NCBI GenBank assembly: GCA_050013615.1
Contig: JBEKEX010000010.1
Span: forward strand, 1-30,080
Length of the DNA: 30,080 nucleotides
Source of the DNA: JBEKEX01 sp050013615
Lineage (GTDB): Bacteria > Chloroflexota > Anaerolineae > Anaerolineales > Anaerolineaceae
Direction of reading: 5' to 3'
The stretch's first letter is position 1. Each line of letters starts with the position of its first letter. Below the pieces are notes generated by a model. It searched no databases. It was given only the letters and a program-made list of their open reading frames with translations, and was not told the origin of the DNA. Position numbers and translations under genes: made by a program. Below, one piece after another: positions 6,859 through 15,111 of this stretch.

Positions 6859-7758
6859 ATGTTGATCGTAATGATTATTCTCGCAACTATTTTTATGTTC
6901 GCTTTGCCTCTGGTGCTGGCAATCATCCTGACCAAGCGTTATAACGCCACCTGGCGGACGATCGGTGTTGGCGTGCTGGCCTATTTGGTGACCCAGTCCG
7001 TATTGATGCTGCTTGCCTGGGGGCTTCAATATTTGCTGCAGAACCAGCTTTCCACTGAAATTGCAGGGCTGTCACTGACGACGCTCTTGTCCTATGCACT
7101 CGCATGGCTCTCTTGCATTTTTGCGATCTTGACCTTGTGGTTCAGTTTTCACTACCTGAAAAAGGAAGGTGATTCCTGGATTGGAGCGCTCGCTATCGGT
7201 GTTGGTTTTGGTGGTGCAGAGAGTTTCTTAATGGGTTTTGAGGCCGTCAGTGTTTTCTATCCTTACGTAGTGGGTATCATCGCCGGTGTGCAGTCGCTTG
7301 GATTATCGGCCAGTGATGCCAGTGCTCTGACCAATTCGTTGGGTTCTTTTCTGGCCACGCCGTGGTACTTTCCGCTGACATATGTCATTGACCGTGCTGC
7401 CTATTTGTCCGTATATCTGGCCGTGGCGGTTGTCGTCTGGCAAGCGTTGACAAAGCGCAAGTGGATGTGGCTGTGGTTGGTGGGTGGGGCGGTCTGGCTG
7501 ATCTTCGTGCAAACACTGAACAATATTGTGGCCAATATTTCCACCGCAAGTTATTGGACCGAACTGTTCCTCTTTGTGGTGATGCTCATCAGCCTGGAAG
7601 CTTTGTATTGGTACAAGGTCAGTGTGTTGGACAAGCAGTCGGAGAATGAGGCAGATCCTGTAACTGGTGAAATCATTGAAGCCACCTCTACAACGAGCGC
7701 TGAGACAGTGGAACCCACCGGTAATGCTAAACCACGAAGGGTCAAAAAAGCTAAATAG
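6859..7758 (+). CDS. YhfC-like membrane protein, degenerate paralogue (probable pseudoenzyme)
   Basis: This 299-residue protein has about seven to eight hydrophobic segments and a hydrophilic tail from about residue 258, rich in Glu, Thr and Ser and ending in a basic PRRVKKAK cluster. It aligns with the preceding gene: LVLAIILTKRY matches FVLAIILIRKY, and DSWIGALAIG matches RSWGAALTLG. The EExxR motif is lost (the region reads LSCIFAILTLWF). The histidine of GHGGxE is Phe117 (GFGGAE), while Glu121 is kept. The later AWHTLVD histidine is Gln218 (FVQTLNN). It is probably inactive as a protease and may act as a partner or regulator of the intact copy. AGGAG precedes the ATG. It has its own intergenic region and a strong terminator. 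Confidence 0.78.
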   Translation: MLIVMIILATIFMFALPLVLAIILTKRYNATWRTIGVGVLAYLVTQSVLMLLAWGLQYLLQNQLSTEIAGLSLTTLLSYALAWLSCIFAILTLWFSFHYLKKEGDSWIGALAIGVGFGGAESFLMGFEAVSVFYPYVVGIIAGVQSLGLSASDASALTNSLGSFLATPWYFPLTYVIDRAAYLSVYLAVAVVVWQALTKRKWMWLWLVGGAVWLIFVQTLNNIVANISTASYWTELFLFVVMLISLEALYWYKVSVLDKQSENEADPVTGEIIEATSTTSAETVEPTGNAKPRRVKKAK

Positions 7759-7781
7759 AAATAATGTTCTATTATTAAATC

Positions 7782-7824
7782 AAAAAGAGACGCATTCGTT
7801 TGGTCGAAGAATGCGTCTCTTTTT
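7782..7824. terminator. Bidirectional intrinsic terminator
   Basis: A perfect 16-bp stem (7782-7797 with 7809-7824) has an 11-nt loop and A/T runs at both ends. It serves the yhfC-like paralogue on the plus strand and the PEP/pyruvate-binding protein gene on the minus strand, whose stop codon lies within it. Confidence 0.93.
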
Positions 7825-10153
7825 ATTCGTTCTCTTCCAGGTAAGCCACTGCTTCCCCTTTGTCGTCGTTCATCACCAGCCGCAAATGGCAATTCGCTCG
7901 AAAATCAGCTACGCATAGCAGCCGCAGGCTGCTCGCCAGCTTCGGATCTATGTGCACAAACTTGGCGGTATGGTCAGGAGCCCCATAAAAAAAGTCGCGA
8001 TTCAACCGGCTTTGCGGGTCATCGAACTGTATGGCAAGCGGGTAGATCTGTCCCTCCAATAGGTCTTGGAAGAAATGGGTGCCGAGCGATGGTTCGGGCG
8101 GCAGCCCGATGCCTTGCCCCGCCATCTCCACCAGTGCCCGCGTATGATAAATATCGCCGTAGGCGATGGGCACGCCCAGATCGGCGTTGGAACTCCCCCA
8201 GCGTCCGGGCCCGACGCAGATAAAAGATTTGTCGCTCAAGGCGGCATTGAGCTTGCCGATGGCATGCCCCAGTTCAATGCGCAACTCGTTGGTGGGTAGG
8301 GCGAAATAATTCTCGGGCGGGATGAATAAGACGTAGTCCACGTGCTCTACCTGGCCGCGCGGCACAGTGAAATGAGTGAGGAATAAGATATCTTTTTCAG
8401 GGAGGTCGTGTGGCAATTGCACCTGTTCGGCCTCGACCATGTAACTTTGAGGCCGGCATTGCAAAATGGTCAGGGCAAGGGTTGGTTTGTCTGTTCCACT
8501 TTCTTTCAAACTGAACGTGAATTCCACATCCACCGGCGTGTGATAACTTTTTTCCAGCAGGCTTAATATCGCGCGCATCTTGGGGGCAAAGGGAGTCTGG
8601 CGCAGCAACTCATCGAACGTCAGCACCAAGTGCTGGCGCTCGCCATCGAATACCTTACTGCGCAGGGATACAAAATAACCGTCTTCCTCCACCTGTGCCA
8701 GGTAGCGCAGCGGCGGGTAATCCGAACTGAGTACATCCCCCGCCGGCAGCGTCTTGAATTTATTTTCTTCCACATCGATCAGGTCGATATATTGCTGCGA
8801 GTAGCGGCGGATGGCATTGGGGTCCGTGGAGGGGCGCAGGAGCGGATGGCTGAGTGCGATCAGGCGCGGGTAATCATTGCCGACGCGGTCTACGGCGCGC
8901 GTGCCCATCCCCCATACCAGGCGTACAAAACCGTCTTCGCGACGGATCTGCGGTGCCCAGCGGTAAAGATTGCGGCTGAAAGCTACCCCGGCACCCATGG
9001 GGAAGAAATAACGTCCAAAGCGTTCGCCCTGCACTACCTGGATGAGAAGTCCCATGCGCTCGTCGTAATCCTGCAGGCCTTTGTTGCGCCGGTAGAGCAA
9101 GGCGTCGGCGTTCAAAGTGCTGGCGTAGACCGCTGCAATGGCGCGCATCAGCGCCCGCAGGTTTTGTTTCTTGCTGCCCTGGTTGGGAAGAAAAATGCTG
9201 TCATATTTTCCAGCAAAAGAAGTGCCAAAATTATCTTCCAGCAGGCTGGAAGATCGCACGATCAGCGGCATGCCTTCCACCGCTAGCAGCAGACTGTGCA
9301 GGTTATCCAGGATATCCGGTGCGAACTCACCGGCTTCGAAGGCTTTTACGATGCGGGGATAATCGGCGCGCATCTCGTCTTCCGATTTGTACTTTTGGTC
9401 ATTCCAGTGCACCAGGTTGTTGATGGCCATGAAGTTGTACATTTCGTCAGAGCCGATGAAATAGGATTCGGCTGCCTGGAGGCTGCCCAATATCTCGTCG
9501 CTTGCCAGGTTTTTGAGGATGCGTGCAGCCAGCAGCATACCGGCCGCTTTACCGCCGATACGGCCGCGTCCGATCTTGCGGCTGCGGATCTCTGCCAGGT
9601 CGGAAATGGTGAAAAATTCCTTGGCGATCTTTACGTAGCGCAACTGATCGCTGATCAGGCTGCGGATCAGAACGACCTTCAGTTCTTGCAGGCGGGCCTC
9701 GTAGCGCGCCCGTTCGGCGTCCGGCAGATGTTCGATGGCCATGGCTTGTTCGAAGACCAGGTCTTGCGGCGCCAGCTCTGGGTTGATGGCCAGGACGCGA
9801 TCGGTATCGCTCACGCCGCGCTCGCTGAGCACCTCGTTAACCACCTGCTCGAATTGCTCGAAGCTGAAATGCTGGCTGAACATCAGGTCGGTGATCTGGT
9901 CCCGGATGCGCGCCAGGCGTTGTTCCCAAATCTCCTGGGGTTCCTCGCCGAAGGGGTTGCGCAATCCTTCCTGCTTTTGTGACAGAATGGCCTTTTCGCG
10001 GGCATCGGCTTCCAACTTCTGTGGATCGGTGATGCCATGCTCGAAAAGTTTGCGGCGCATGCGGGCGCGGATGCGGGTGCTGAGGATGGGATACTGTCCC
10101 AGCGCCAGGTAAATGCTCAACAAGCTGTCAGAAGATGCGGGTGTAAAGGTCAT
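7823..10153 (-). CDS. PEP/pyruvate-binding domain protein (PPDK N-terminal ATP-grasp), no phosphohistidine domain
   Basis: A helical region of about 180 residues precedes a PPDK_N-type nucleotide-binding domain. That domain contains IGGKAAGMLLAARIL near residue 200, LIVRSSSLLEDN near 300 and GTSFAGKYDS just after, and ends with ILQCRPQ near 560. The catalytic phosphohistidine and PEP-binding barrel domains of PPDK or PEP synthase are absent. Instead there is a C-terminal region of about 210 residues containing VGPGRWGSSNADLGVPI and SLGTHFFQDL, as in a known class of PEP/pyruvate-binding proteins of unknown function. Phosphotransfer to an unknown acceptor is likely but not shown. I prefer ATG at 10153 (776 residues); a TTG at 10165 would add four residues and has no ribosome-binding site. 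Confidence 0.85.
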   Translation of the reverse strand: MTFTPASSDSLLSIYLALGQYPILSTRIRARMRRKLFEHGITDPQKLEADAREKAILSQKQEGLRNPFGEEPQEIWEQRLARIRDQITDLMFSQHFSFEQFEQVVNEVLSERGVSDTDRVLAINPELAPQDLVFEQAMAIEHLPDAERARYEARLQELKVVLIRSLISDQLRYVKIAKEFFTISDLAEIRSRKIGRGRIGGKAAGMLLAARILKNLASDEILGSLQAAESYFIGSDEMYNFMAINNLVHWNDQKYKSEDEMRADYPRIVKAFEAGEFAPDILDNLHSLLLAVEGMPLIVRSSSLLEDNFGTSFAGKYDSIFLPNQGSKKQNLRALMRAIAAVYASTLNADALLYRRNKGLQDYDERMGLLIQVVQGERFGRYFFPMGAGVAFSRNLYRWAPQIRREDGFVRLVWGMGTRAVDRVGNDYPRLIALSHPLLRPSTDPNAIRRYSQQYIDLIDVEENKFKTLPAGDVLSSDYPPLRYLAQVEEDGYFVSLRSKVFDGERQHLVLTFDELLRQTPFAPKMRAILSLLEKSYHTPVDVEFTFSLKESGTDKPTLALTILQCRPQSYMVEAEQVQLPHDLPEKDILFLTHFTVPRGQVEHVDYVLFIPPENYFALPTNELRIELGHAIGKLNAALSDKSFICVGPGRWGSSNADLGVPIAYGDIYHTRALVEMAGQGIGLPPEPSLGTHFFQDLLEGQIYPLAIQFDDPQSRLNRDFFYGAPDHTAKFVHIDPKLASSLRLLCVADFRANCHLRLVMNDDKGEAVAYLEENE

Positions 10154-10171
10154 TGACCAATCCAAACTTTT

Positions 10172-10201
10172 TTAAAATGCCGCCCCGGGTTGGGGGGCGG
10201 C
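10172..10201 (-). terminator. Intrinsic terminator of dnaN
   Basis: On the minus strand GCCGCCCC and GGGGCGGC form an 8-bp GC stem with a 7-nt loop, followed by ATTTTAAAAAA. It begins 24 nt after the dnaN stop codon. Confidence 0.8.
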
Positions 10202-10224
10202 AGGAATGTCGGAATGCAAACCGA

Positions 10225-11352
10225 TCAACCCAGGTGCATGGGCATGATGACGTGTTGGAAATTGTCATCTCCCACCGGTCGCAGCATGCCGGGAGTGGAA
10301 TTGGCATTGGTCTCCAGCGCCACGCTTGGTGCTTTGATGACTTCCAACACTTCGCGCAGGTAACGCACGTTGAACGCGATCACCAGGCCAGGCCCATCGA
10401 TGGTGGCGTCCACCTGGATTTCACTGGAACCGGTCTCTTCGGATTGTGCGGAGATCTCGATCACGCCCGGAGCACCTTCCTTGGGCAGGATGTTGAGGCG
10501 GATGACGTTGTTGCCCTCGCGGGCGATGATCTCTGCCTGGCGGCAGGATTTGAGGAAACCGGATGTGGAAACGATGGTGCGGGTCTTGAACGACCTTGGC
10601 ACGATGACCTTGTAATCGGGGAAATTGCCGTCGATGAGCTGCGAGACCAGTTCGGCGTCTTTGAGGTGGAAGATCGCCTGGCCGCGGCCCTTGGGTACCA
10701 TGAGTGTGAGCACTTCGTCGCCGTTGATGGCGATGCGGGCCAGCTCGCTGAGTGCCCGGCTGGGGATGATAACCGTGATTGGTTGGACCACCGGTGAAGA
10801 GAGGGCAGCCGAACGCACCGAGATGCGGTAGCCATCGGTGGCAGCCAAAGTCACTTCGGCGTCGCTGACGGTCATCAGCACACCCTGCAGTACCGGGCGG
10901 GCTTCGTCGGAAGAAGCGGCAAATACCACCTGTTGGATCATCTCTTTGAAATCGGCCACGTTCAGGGCGATGCCTTCACTAAGCTCCGGCACGGGCATGG
11001 GTGGAAATTCCTGGGCATCGATACCCTTGATATCTGTGACGGAAGCGCCGCATTGCACATTCAGTGTCTGGGTCTTGCTGTCCAGAGTCAAGCTGATGGG
11101 ATCGCTGGGCAGCGTGCTGATCAAGTCCACAAAAGTGCGCGCCGGAACGGTGATGGAACCTTCATCGCTGATCTGGGCCGGGATCCAACACGTGATGCCC
11201 AATTCCAGATTGGTTGCTGAAAGACGCAGGCGGCCTTCATCTGTCGCCACCAGCACATTCGCCAGCACCGGCAGGGTGCTGCGCGGCGATACGGCGCGTG
11301 AGACGACGCTCAGGCCGTGCGCCAGATTTTGTTGGGAGACCGCCACTTTCAT
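10225..11352 (-). CDS. dnaN: DNA polymerase III subunit beta (sliding clamp)
   Basis: The 375-residue product has the three-domain beta-clamp layout of normal length. Typical segments are LPVLANVLVATDEGRLRLSA near the N-terminus, GIDAQEFPPMP (domain 1 to 2), PVLQGVLM and ATDGYRIS (domain 2), and the C-terminal MPMHLG ending in place of the common MPMRL. The clamp encircles DNA and tethers polymerase III and other repair and replication proteins. I start at ATG 11352 because GAGGTGG lies 6 nt upstream; a GTG at 11361 is also in frame. dnaN often sits beside dnaA near oriC; here there is no dnaA, but two parS sites lie about 4.4 kb away. It is followed by its own terminator, so it appears to be monocistronic. 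Confidence 0.96.
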   Translation of the reverse strand: MKVAVSQQNLAHGLSVVSRAVSPRSTLPVLANVLVATDEGRLRLSATNLELGITCWIPAQISDEGSITVPARTFVDLISTLPSDPISLTLDSKTQTLNVQCGASVTDIKGIDAQEFPPMPVPELSEGIALNVADFKEMIQQVVFAASSDEARPVLQGVLMTVSDAEVTLAATDGYRISVRSAALSSPVVQPITVIIPSRALSELARIAINGDEVLTLMVPKGRGQAIFHLKDAELVSQLIDGNFPDYKVIVPRSFKTRTIVSTSGFLKSCRQAEIIAREGNNVIRLNILPKEGAPGVIEISAQSEETGSSEIQVDATIDGPGLVIAFNVRYLREVLEVIKAPSVALETNANSTPGMLRPVGDDNFQHVIMPMHLG

Positions 11353-11518
11353 GATGACCACCTCATTTTTGTATAATGATTAAAAAGTATACATCCAGAA
11401 TGGCAAACTGACCAGCCATTACCAACATTGATGCAGGAATGATGCCAAATTTGAACGTTTCTTCTATAATTATATTGTATTTTAACTAGTTTGTTATCTT
11501 GGAGAAAGGTTACGCAAT

Positions 11519-12070
11519 ATGGAAATCATTCCGCTCACCTCAGCTTGTTGGCAGGATTTCGAAACGCTGTTTGGCCAACGCGGTGCCTGCGGCGGCTGTT
11601 GGTGCATGTGGTGGCGCATTCCCCACAAACAATTTAACGCCCAGGGAAAAACCGGCAATAAACAGATGATGAAACAGATTGTCGATTCAAAGGAAGTGCC
11701 CGGATTACTGGGTTATATCAATGGCCAACCGGCTGCATGGGTTTCGGTGGGGCCGCGCCAGGTGTTCGTCGCATTGGAACATTCGCGCGTGCTCGCCCGT
11801 GTGGATGACCAGCCGGTTTGGTCGATCAATTGTTTCTTTATTGACAAGCGCTATCGTGGCCAGGGATTGACATTGGAATTGATCGAAGCAGCCACGGCTT
11901 ATGCCCAGGCGCAGGGGGCGAAGATCGTCGAGGGATATCCCATGGACCACACTACCCGCCAGTTGGTCTATAGTGCCTACCGGGGCCACGAGTCAGTCTT
12001 TCTCAAGGCTGGCTTTGTCGAGGCTGCCCGGCGTAGCGAACATTATCCGGTGATGAGGAAATATTTATAA
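11519..12070 (+). CDS. GNAT-family N-acetyltransferase
   Basis: The protein has 183 residues. The N-terminus carries a cysteine/tryptophan-rich motif, RGACGGCWCMWWR (about 20-32), typical of a GNAT subgroup of unknown substrate. The acetyl-CoA-binding motif A appears as IDKRYRGQGLTLELIEAA near 113-130, followed by YAQAQGAKIVEGYP. It presumably acetylates an amine on a small molecule or protein in the cytoplasm. GGAGAAAGG lies about 10 nt upstream of the ATG, and a TATAAT (11465-11470) may be the -10 box, although no good -35 is seen. It diverges from dnaN and stands alone. Confidence 0.88.
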   Translation: MEIIPLTSACWQDFETLFGQRGACGGCWCMWWRIPHKQFNAQGKTGNKQMMKQIVDSKEVPGLLGYINGQPAAWVSVGPRQVFVALEHSRVLARVDDQPVWSINCFFIDKRYRGQGLTLELIEAATAYAQAQGAKIVEGYPMDHTTRQLVYSAYRGHESVFLKAGFVEAARRSEHYPVMRKYL

Positions 12071-12094
12071 ACCGTACGTCATTGGGAGCGGTAG

Positions 12095-12113
12095 GGTGCG
12101 TTGCCAACGCACC
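12095..12113 (+). repeat. Hairpin after the GNAT gene
   Basis: GGTGCGTTG and CAACGCACC are perfect 9-bp arms around one base, so 7-8 bp can pair with a small loop. A T-rich stretch (ACTTATTTG) follows after a few bases. It may be the GNAT terminator or a REP-like element. Confidence 0.55.
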
Positions 12114-12122
12114 TAACTTATT

Positions 12123-12227
12123 TGTCATTGCGAAAGGTTTGGTGCTTTTCCAAACCTTGAAGCAATCCCAAATCTTGATTTAGAGATCGTCACGCCCTGG
12201 CAAGGTGCGCCAGAGCTCGCGATGACA
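12123..12227. repeat. 105-bp element with terminal inverted repeats (MITE/REP-like)
   Basis: The ends are TGTCATTGCGA and TCGCGATGACA, inverted repeats with one mismatch. The interior has a GGTTTGG...CCAAACC stem and GAAGCAATC. Intergenic elements beginning GTCATTGCGA and containing GAAGCAATC recur in some Chloroflexota genomes as far as I recall; copy number here cannot be tested from one window. No coding capacity is evident. Confidence 0.6.
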
Positions 12228-12292
12228 TATCTATTGTTGTTCACATGGACAGAACACATGATGACGCAATTGCCCTGGATAATCCCCCAAAC

Positions 12293-12314
12293 AAAAAGCC
12301 CCGCCAGGAGGCTT
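12293..12314 (-). terminator. Terminator of tRNA-Leu
   Basis: On the minus strand AAGCCTC and GGGGCTT pair over 7 bp (one G-T) with a short loop and run into TTTTTG, starting about 16 nt beyond the mature 3' end of the tRNA. Confidence 0.75.
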
Positions 12315-12329
12315 ATGTTATAATCTCAG

Positions 12330-12411
12330 TGCCGAAGGTGGGAATTGAACCCACAATCCCGAAGGAACACGATTTTGAATCGTGCGCGTCTGCCAATTCC
12401 GCCACTCCGGC
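12330..12411 (-). tRNA. tRNA-Leu (anticodon CAA)
   Basis: The acceptor arms GCCGGAG and CTTCGGC pair over 7 bp with one G-T. The anticodon stem CACGA/TCGTG encloses loop TTCAAAA, giving anticodon CAA (reads UUG). A class II variable arm (TCC..GGGA) and a T arm GTGGG-TTCAATT-CCCAC are present. The discriminator is A and the CCA end is not encoded. Confidence 0.96.
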
Positions 12412-12421
12412 AACTCAACTG

Positions 12422-12450
12422 AGTATATCGAATTTTTCCAGAAGGGTCAA
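12422..12450 (-). promoter_or_regulatory. Promoter of tRNA-Leu
   Basis: On the minus strand TTGACC (12445-12450) and TATACT (12422-12427) are spaced by 17 nt, and the -10 box ends 10 nt before the mature tRNA 5' end. The box fills most of the gap to the divergent ychF start. Confidence 0.85.
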
Positions 12451-12464
12451 GGATTCATTTATTT

Positions 12465-13535
12465 ATGAAACTTGGAATCATCGGATTACCCCAAAGTGGC
12501 AAGACCACTTTATTCAATGCCCTCACACGCGGCAGCCAGCCGACCGGCATTGCCACTGGCAAGATCGAAGTGCATACGGCGGTGGTGGACGTGCCCGATC
12601 CGCGCGTCGACAAGCTTTCCACCATTTTCAAGCCCCGCAAGACCATCTACGCCAAAGTGACCTACGCTGATATCGCCGGCTTGGACGCATCCGCCGGCAA
12701 GAGCGGCATCAGCGGCACCCTGCTCAACCAACTCACCCAAATGGATGGCCTGATCCATGTGGTGCGTTGTTTCGCTGATGAGAACGTGCCGCACATCCAC
12801 GGCAGCGTGGATCCCCAGCGTGACCTGGCAGCCATGGACAGCGAGTTCATCCTCAATGACCTGATCGCTGTGGAGCGCAAGCTGGAACGCCTGGAAGAGG
12901 AGAAAAAGAAAGGCGGCGGGCGCGAGAAGGTCGTCATCGAGCGTGAAACTGCCCTCTTCGAACGTTTTCAGAAGACCCTGACCGCCGAGACGCCGCTGCG
13001 CGATATCGAGATCACTGCCGAAGACGAAAAGACCCTGGCCGGCTTTGGCTTTCTCAGCCGCAAACCGGTGCTGGTGGTGCTCAACCTGGCTGAAGGCCAG
13101 GCCGCTCCGGAGATACCTTACCCGCACCAGCACAGCAAGGTGGTGGGGCTGCAGGCCAAATTGGAGATGGACCTTGCTCAACTTCCGCCGGACGAGATGC
13201 AGGAATTCTTGAAAGAATATAATATCGAAGAGCCCAGCCTCAACCGCATGATCCGCCTTTCCTACGACCTGCTGGGACTGCAATCCTTTTTCACCGCCGG
13301 CGAGGACGAATGCCGCGCCTGGACTGTGCGGCGGGGAGCCACAGCACCCGAGGCCGCCGGCGAGATTCATACCGATTTGCAGAAAGGTTTCATCCGCGCC
13401 GAAGTGGTTGCTTACGATGATCTGATTACCCTGGGGGGAATGACCGAAGTAAAGGCTAAAGGCAAGCTGCACCTGGAAGGCAAGGAGTACGTGGTGCAGG
13501 ATGGGGATGTGTTGAACATCCGCTTCAATATTTAA
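12465..13535 (+). CDS. ychF: YchF-family ATPase/GTPase (OLA1-like)
   Basis: This 356-residue protein has P-loop GLPQSGKTT (residues 7-15), Walker B-like DIAG (69-72) and a coiled-coil insertion at about 135-155 (ERKLERLEEEKKK). The base-recognition motif is NLAE (207-210) in place of the GTPase NKxD, as in YchF, which prefers ATP. A C-terminal TGS domain follows (about 275-355: RRGATAPEAAGEIHTD, GFIRAEVV, YVVQDGDVLNIRFN). YchF binds ribosomes and modulates translation and oxidative stress responses. It starts 53 nt from the divergent tRNA-Leu. It is somewhat short of the usual 363 residues, mainly through a short loop after switch I. Confidence 0.93.
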   Translation: MKLGIIGLPQSGKTTLFNALTRGSQPTGIATGKIEVHTAVVDVPDPRVDKLSTIFKPRKTIYAKVTYADIAGLDASAGKSGISGTLLNQLTQMDGLIHVVRCFADENVPHIHGSVDPQRDLAAMDSEFILNDLIAVERKLERLEEEKKKGGGREKVVIERETALFERFQKTLTAETPLRDIEITAEDEKTLAGFGFLSRKPVLVVLNLAEGQAAPEIPYPHQHSKVVGLQAKLEMDLAQLPPDEMQEFLKEYNIEEPSLNRMIRLSYDLLGLQSFFTAGEDECRAWTVRRGATAPEAAGEIHTDLQKGFIRAEVVAYDDLITLGGMTEVKAKGKLHLEGKEYVVQDGDVLNIRFNI

Positions 13536-13780
13536 GCTTCATTCCAAAGGAAATCGATACATATCACCCGGTACGCCGGGTGGTATTGTTTCTCGTAGGT
13601 GTCAGAGTGATGCATGGCTGGGAAACCCAGTGCCTTCATCTTAATCATCAGTGTTTGCAAGTTTTCTGGCTTGAATGGAAGCCGCCCGGGTCGATGGCGG
13701 TCGAAGTGAGATAAGCTTTCGAGGGATTCACGATTCTGTAGTGGATGAAGTTTGTTTCTTGCCATGATACATCTGGTCAT
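13532..13780 (-). CDS. Hypothetical protein or 3' remnant
   Basis: This 82-codon frame lies after the diguanylate cyclase gene. It overlaps that gene's last 53 nt and the ychF stop by 4 nt. From about residue 18 onward (ESLSHFDRHRPGRLP, LMIKMKALGFPAMHHS, YHPAYRVICIDFL) the composition looks protein-like, and HPAYRVI resembles the conserved end of a longer protein. The start is unclear and no ribosome-binding site stands out. It may be the tail of a decayed gene; I do not recognise the family. Confidence 0.35.
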   Translation of the reverse strand: MTRCIMARNKLHPLQNRESLESLSHFDRHRPGRLPFKPENLQTLMIKMKALGFPAMHHSDTYEKQYHPAYRVICIDFLWNEA

Positions 13781-14975
13781 CTGCCAGTTTCATCACCCTG
13801 GAGAGTGCCGTGCCCTTCTCGCAGGTTGCGGTGCCCATCGAAATGCTTAATCCGGGTTCCTGCCATTTACTGGCAGCGACTTTTAGAGCTTCTTGGACAC
13901 GCTCCATGGCTTGTTGAGCTGCCTGGTGGTCGGTTTCGGGCAGCAGGATGGCGAATTCATCACCGCCGGTGCGCGCCACCACGTCCTCGCTGCGGAAAGA
14001 TTCTTTCAGTATCTGTGCCACCCGTTTGAGCACATTATCTCCCGCATCATGACCATAGCGGTCATTGGTCACTTTCAATTTGTCCACATCACCGATGATA
14101 ATGCTGACGGGGAAGCCGCGGCTGTTTTCCAGGCGTGCCATTTCTTCCTCGAAGTAAGCGCGGTTGTGAATGCCGGTAAGCGGATCGTGGGTGCTCAAGA
14201 AACGGAGTTGTTCTTCCATGACTTTCCGCTCGGTGATATTGTAAATGACCCCTTGCCAATCCTTGGCTTTACCCTTGCCGTGATCCATCAGAACTGCTTC
14301 GTCGTGCACCCAAATGACGCGCCCATCCTTGGTGTGCACGCGGTAATCCATGCTGAATGGTTCACCGGTGGCGTTGGTACGCAGGTTCTCTTTTTGGACA
14401 CGGTCATGGTCTTCAGGGTAGATTATTTTCTGCCAAAGATGGTGATCTTGCGACCACTCTTCACAGGAATAACCCAATAGCGTTTCGATTTGGGGGCTGG
14501 TGTAGAGGTTCGAACTTTCTTCATCCATTGCATCGATGTAGGTGATGGCTGTGCTTTGTTCTACCAGGGCGCGGTAGCGCTTCTCCGAGTGGGTCAACTC
14601 CTCGGTGCGCTCTTTTACGACCTGTTCCAACTTCTGCATCTGGGCTCGCCGGCGCCGTTCTTCGAAGAAGACGACTACGAAAATAATGACGATTGCGACT
14701 GCGATCGGAGACGCGATGATCACATCATACTTGAACCCCGACTGCGCATTGACAAAGTTCAAGATTTCTTGCTTGTATTCGAATACACCCCACCAAAACA
14801 AACCGACGATGATGGCAAAGCCGCTCCCGACGATGTATGGCCAGGGCGTACGATGGATGATGGGGTCGGCCCATTTTCCGCCCTTTTGTTGTTTCTTTTT
14901 GTGGGGTTCAGCCCTTTCTGTGCTGTCCAACGGTGTGTATGCCTTGTCTTTATCCGGCGGGTTGAAGAGGTGCAT
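13728..14975 (-). CDS. Membrane-anchored PAS-GGDEF diguanylate cyclase
   Basis: The 415 residues run: a hydrophilic N-terminus, membrane segments at about 46-63 and 84-104, a coiled coil (ERRRRAQMQKLEQVVKERTE), a PAS domain with PAC at about 136-250, then a GGDEF domain at about 260-410. The active site is GGDEF (337-341), and the inhibitory I-site RSED (328-331) lies five residues before it, so feedback inhibition by c-di-GMP is expected. It should make c-di-GMP from GTP at the inner membrane face in response to a PAS ligand or a membrane signal. No EAL or PilZ gene is adjacent. The ATG has no clear Shine-Dalgarno sequence; a TATACT box lies upstream. Confidence 0.93.
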   Translation of the reverse strand: MHLFNPPDKDKAYTPLDSTERAEPHKKKQQKGGKWADPIIHRTPWPYIVGSGFAIIVGLFWWGVFEYKQEILNFVNAQSGFKYDVIIASPIAVAIVIIFVVVFFEERRRRAQMQKLEQVVKERTEELTHSEKRYRALVEQSTAITYIDAMDEESSNLYTSPQIETLLGYSCEEWSQDHHLWQKIIYPEDHDRVQKENLRTNATGEPFSMDYRVHTKDGRVIWVHDEAVLMDHGKGKAKDWQGVIYNITERKVMEEQLRFLSTHDPLTGIHNRAYFEEEMARLENSRGFPVSIIIGDVDKLKVTNDRYGHDAGDNVLKRVAQILKESFRSEDVVARTGGDEFAILLPETDHQAAQQAMERVQEALKVAASKWQEPGLSISMGTATCEKGTALSRVMKLADDQMYHGKKQTSSTTES

Positions 14976-15111
14976 AAAATTCAGACTGATACCGGGTAAT
15001 TGTTGACTAGTGACTATTAGTATAGTTTATTTTGTTGAAATTCACCCTACAGACTTGAAGACAATTTAGCTCGCAAAAACGTGAATGATTGCAGGCTATT
15101 AACAGTCTATT

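Noticed and set aside
11350..11470. Strong promoters for dnaN or the GNAT gene
   Set aside because: TATAAT-like hexamers exist on both strands, but no -35 box occurs at acceptable spacing, so I do not list them as separate features.
5755..11518. Replication origin in the parS-dnaN region
   Set aside because: No dnaA gene, DnaA-box cluster or AT-rich unwinding region is visible. parS and dnaN only suggest that the origin may be near.
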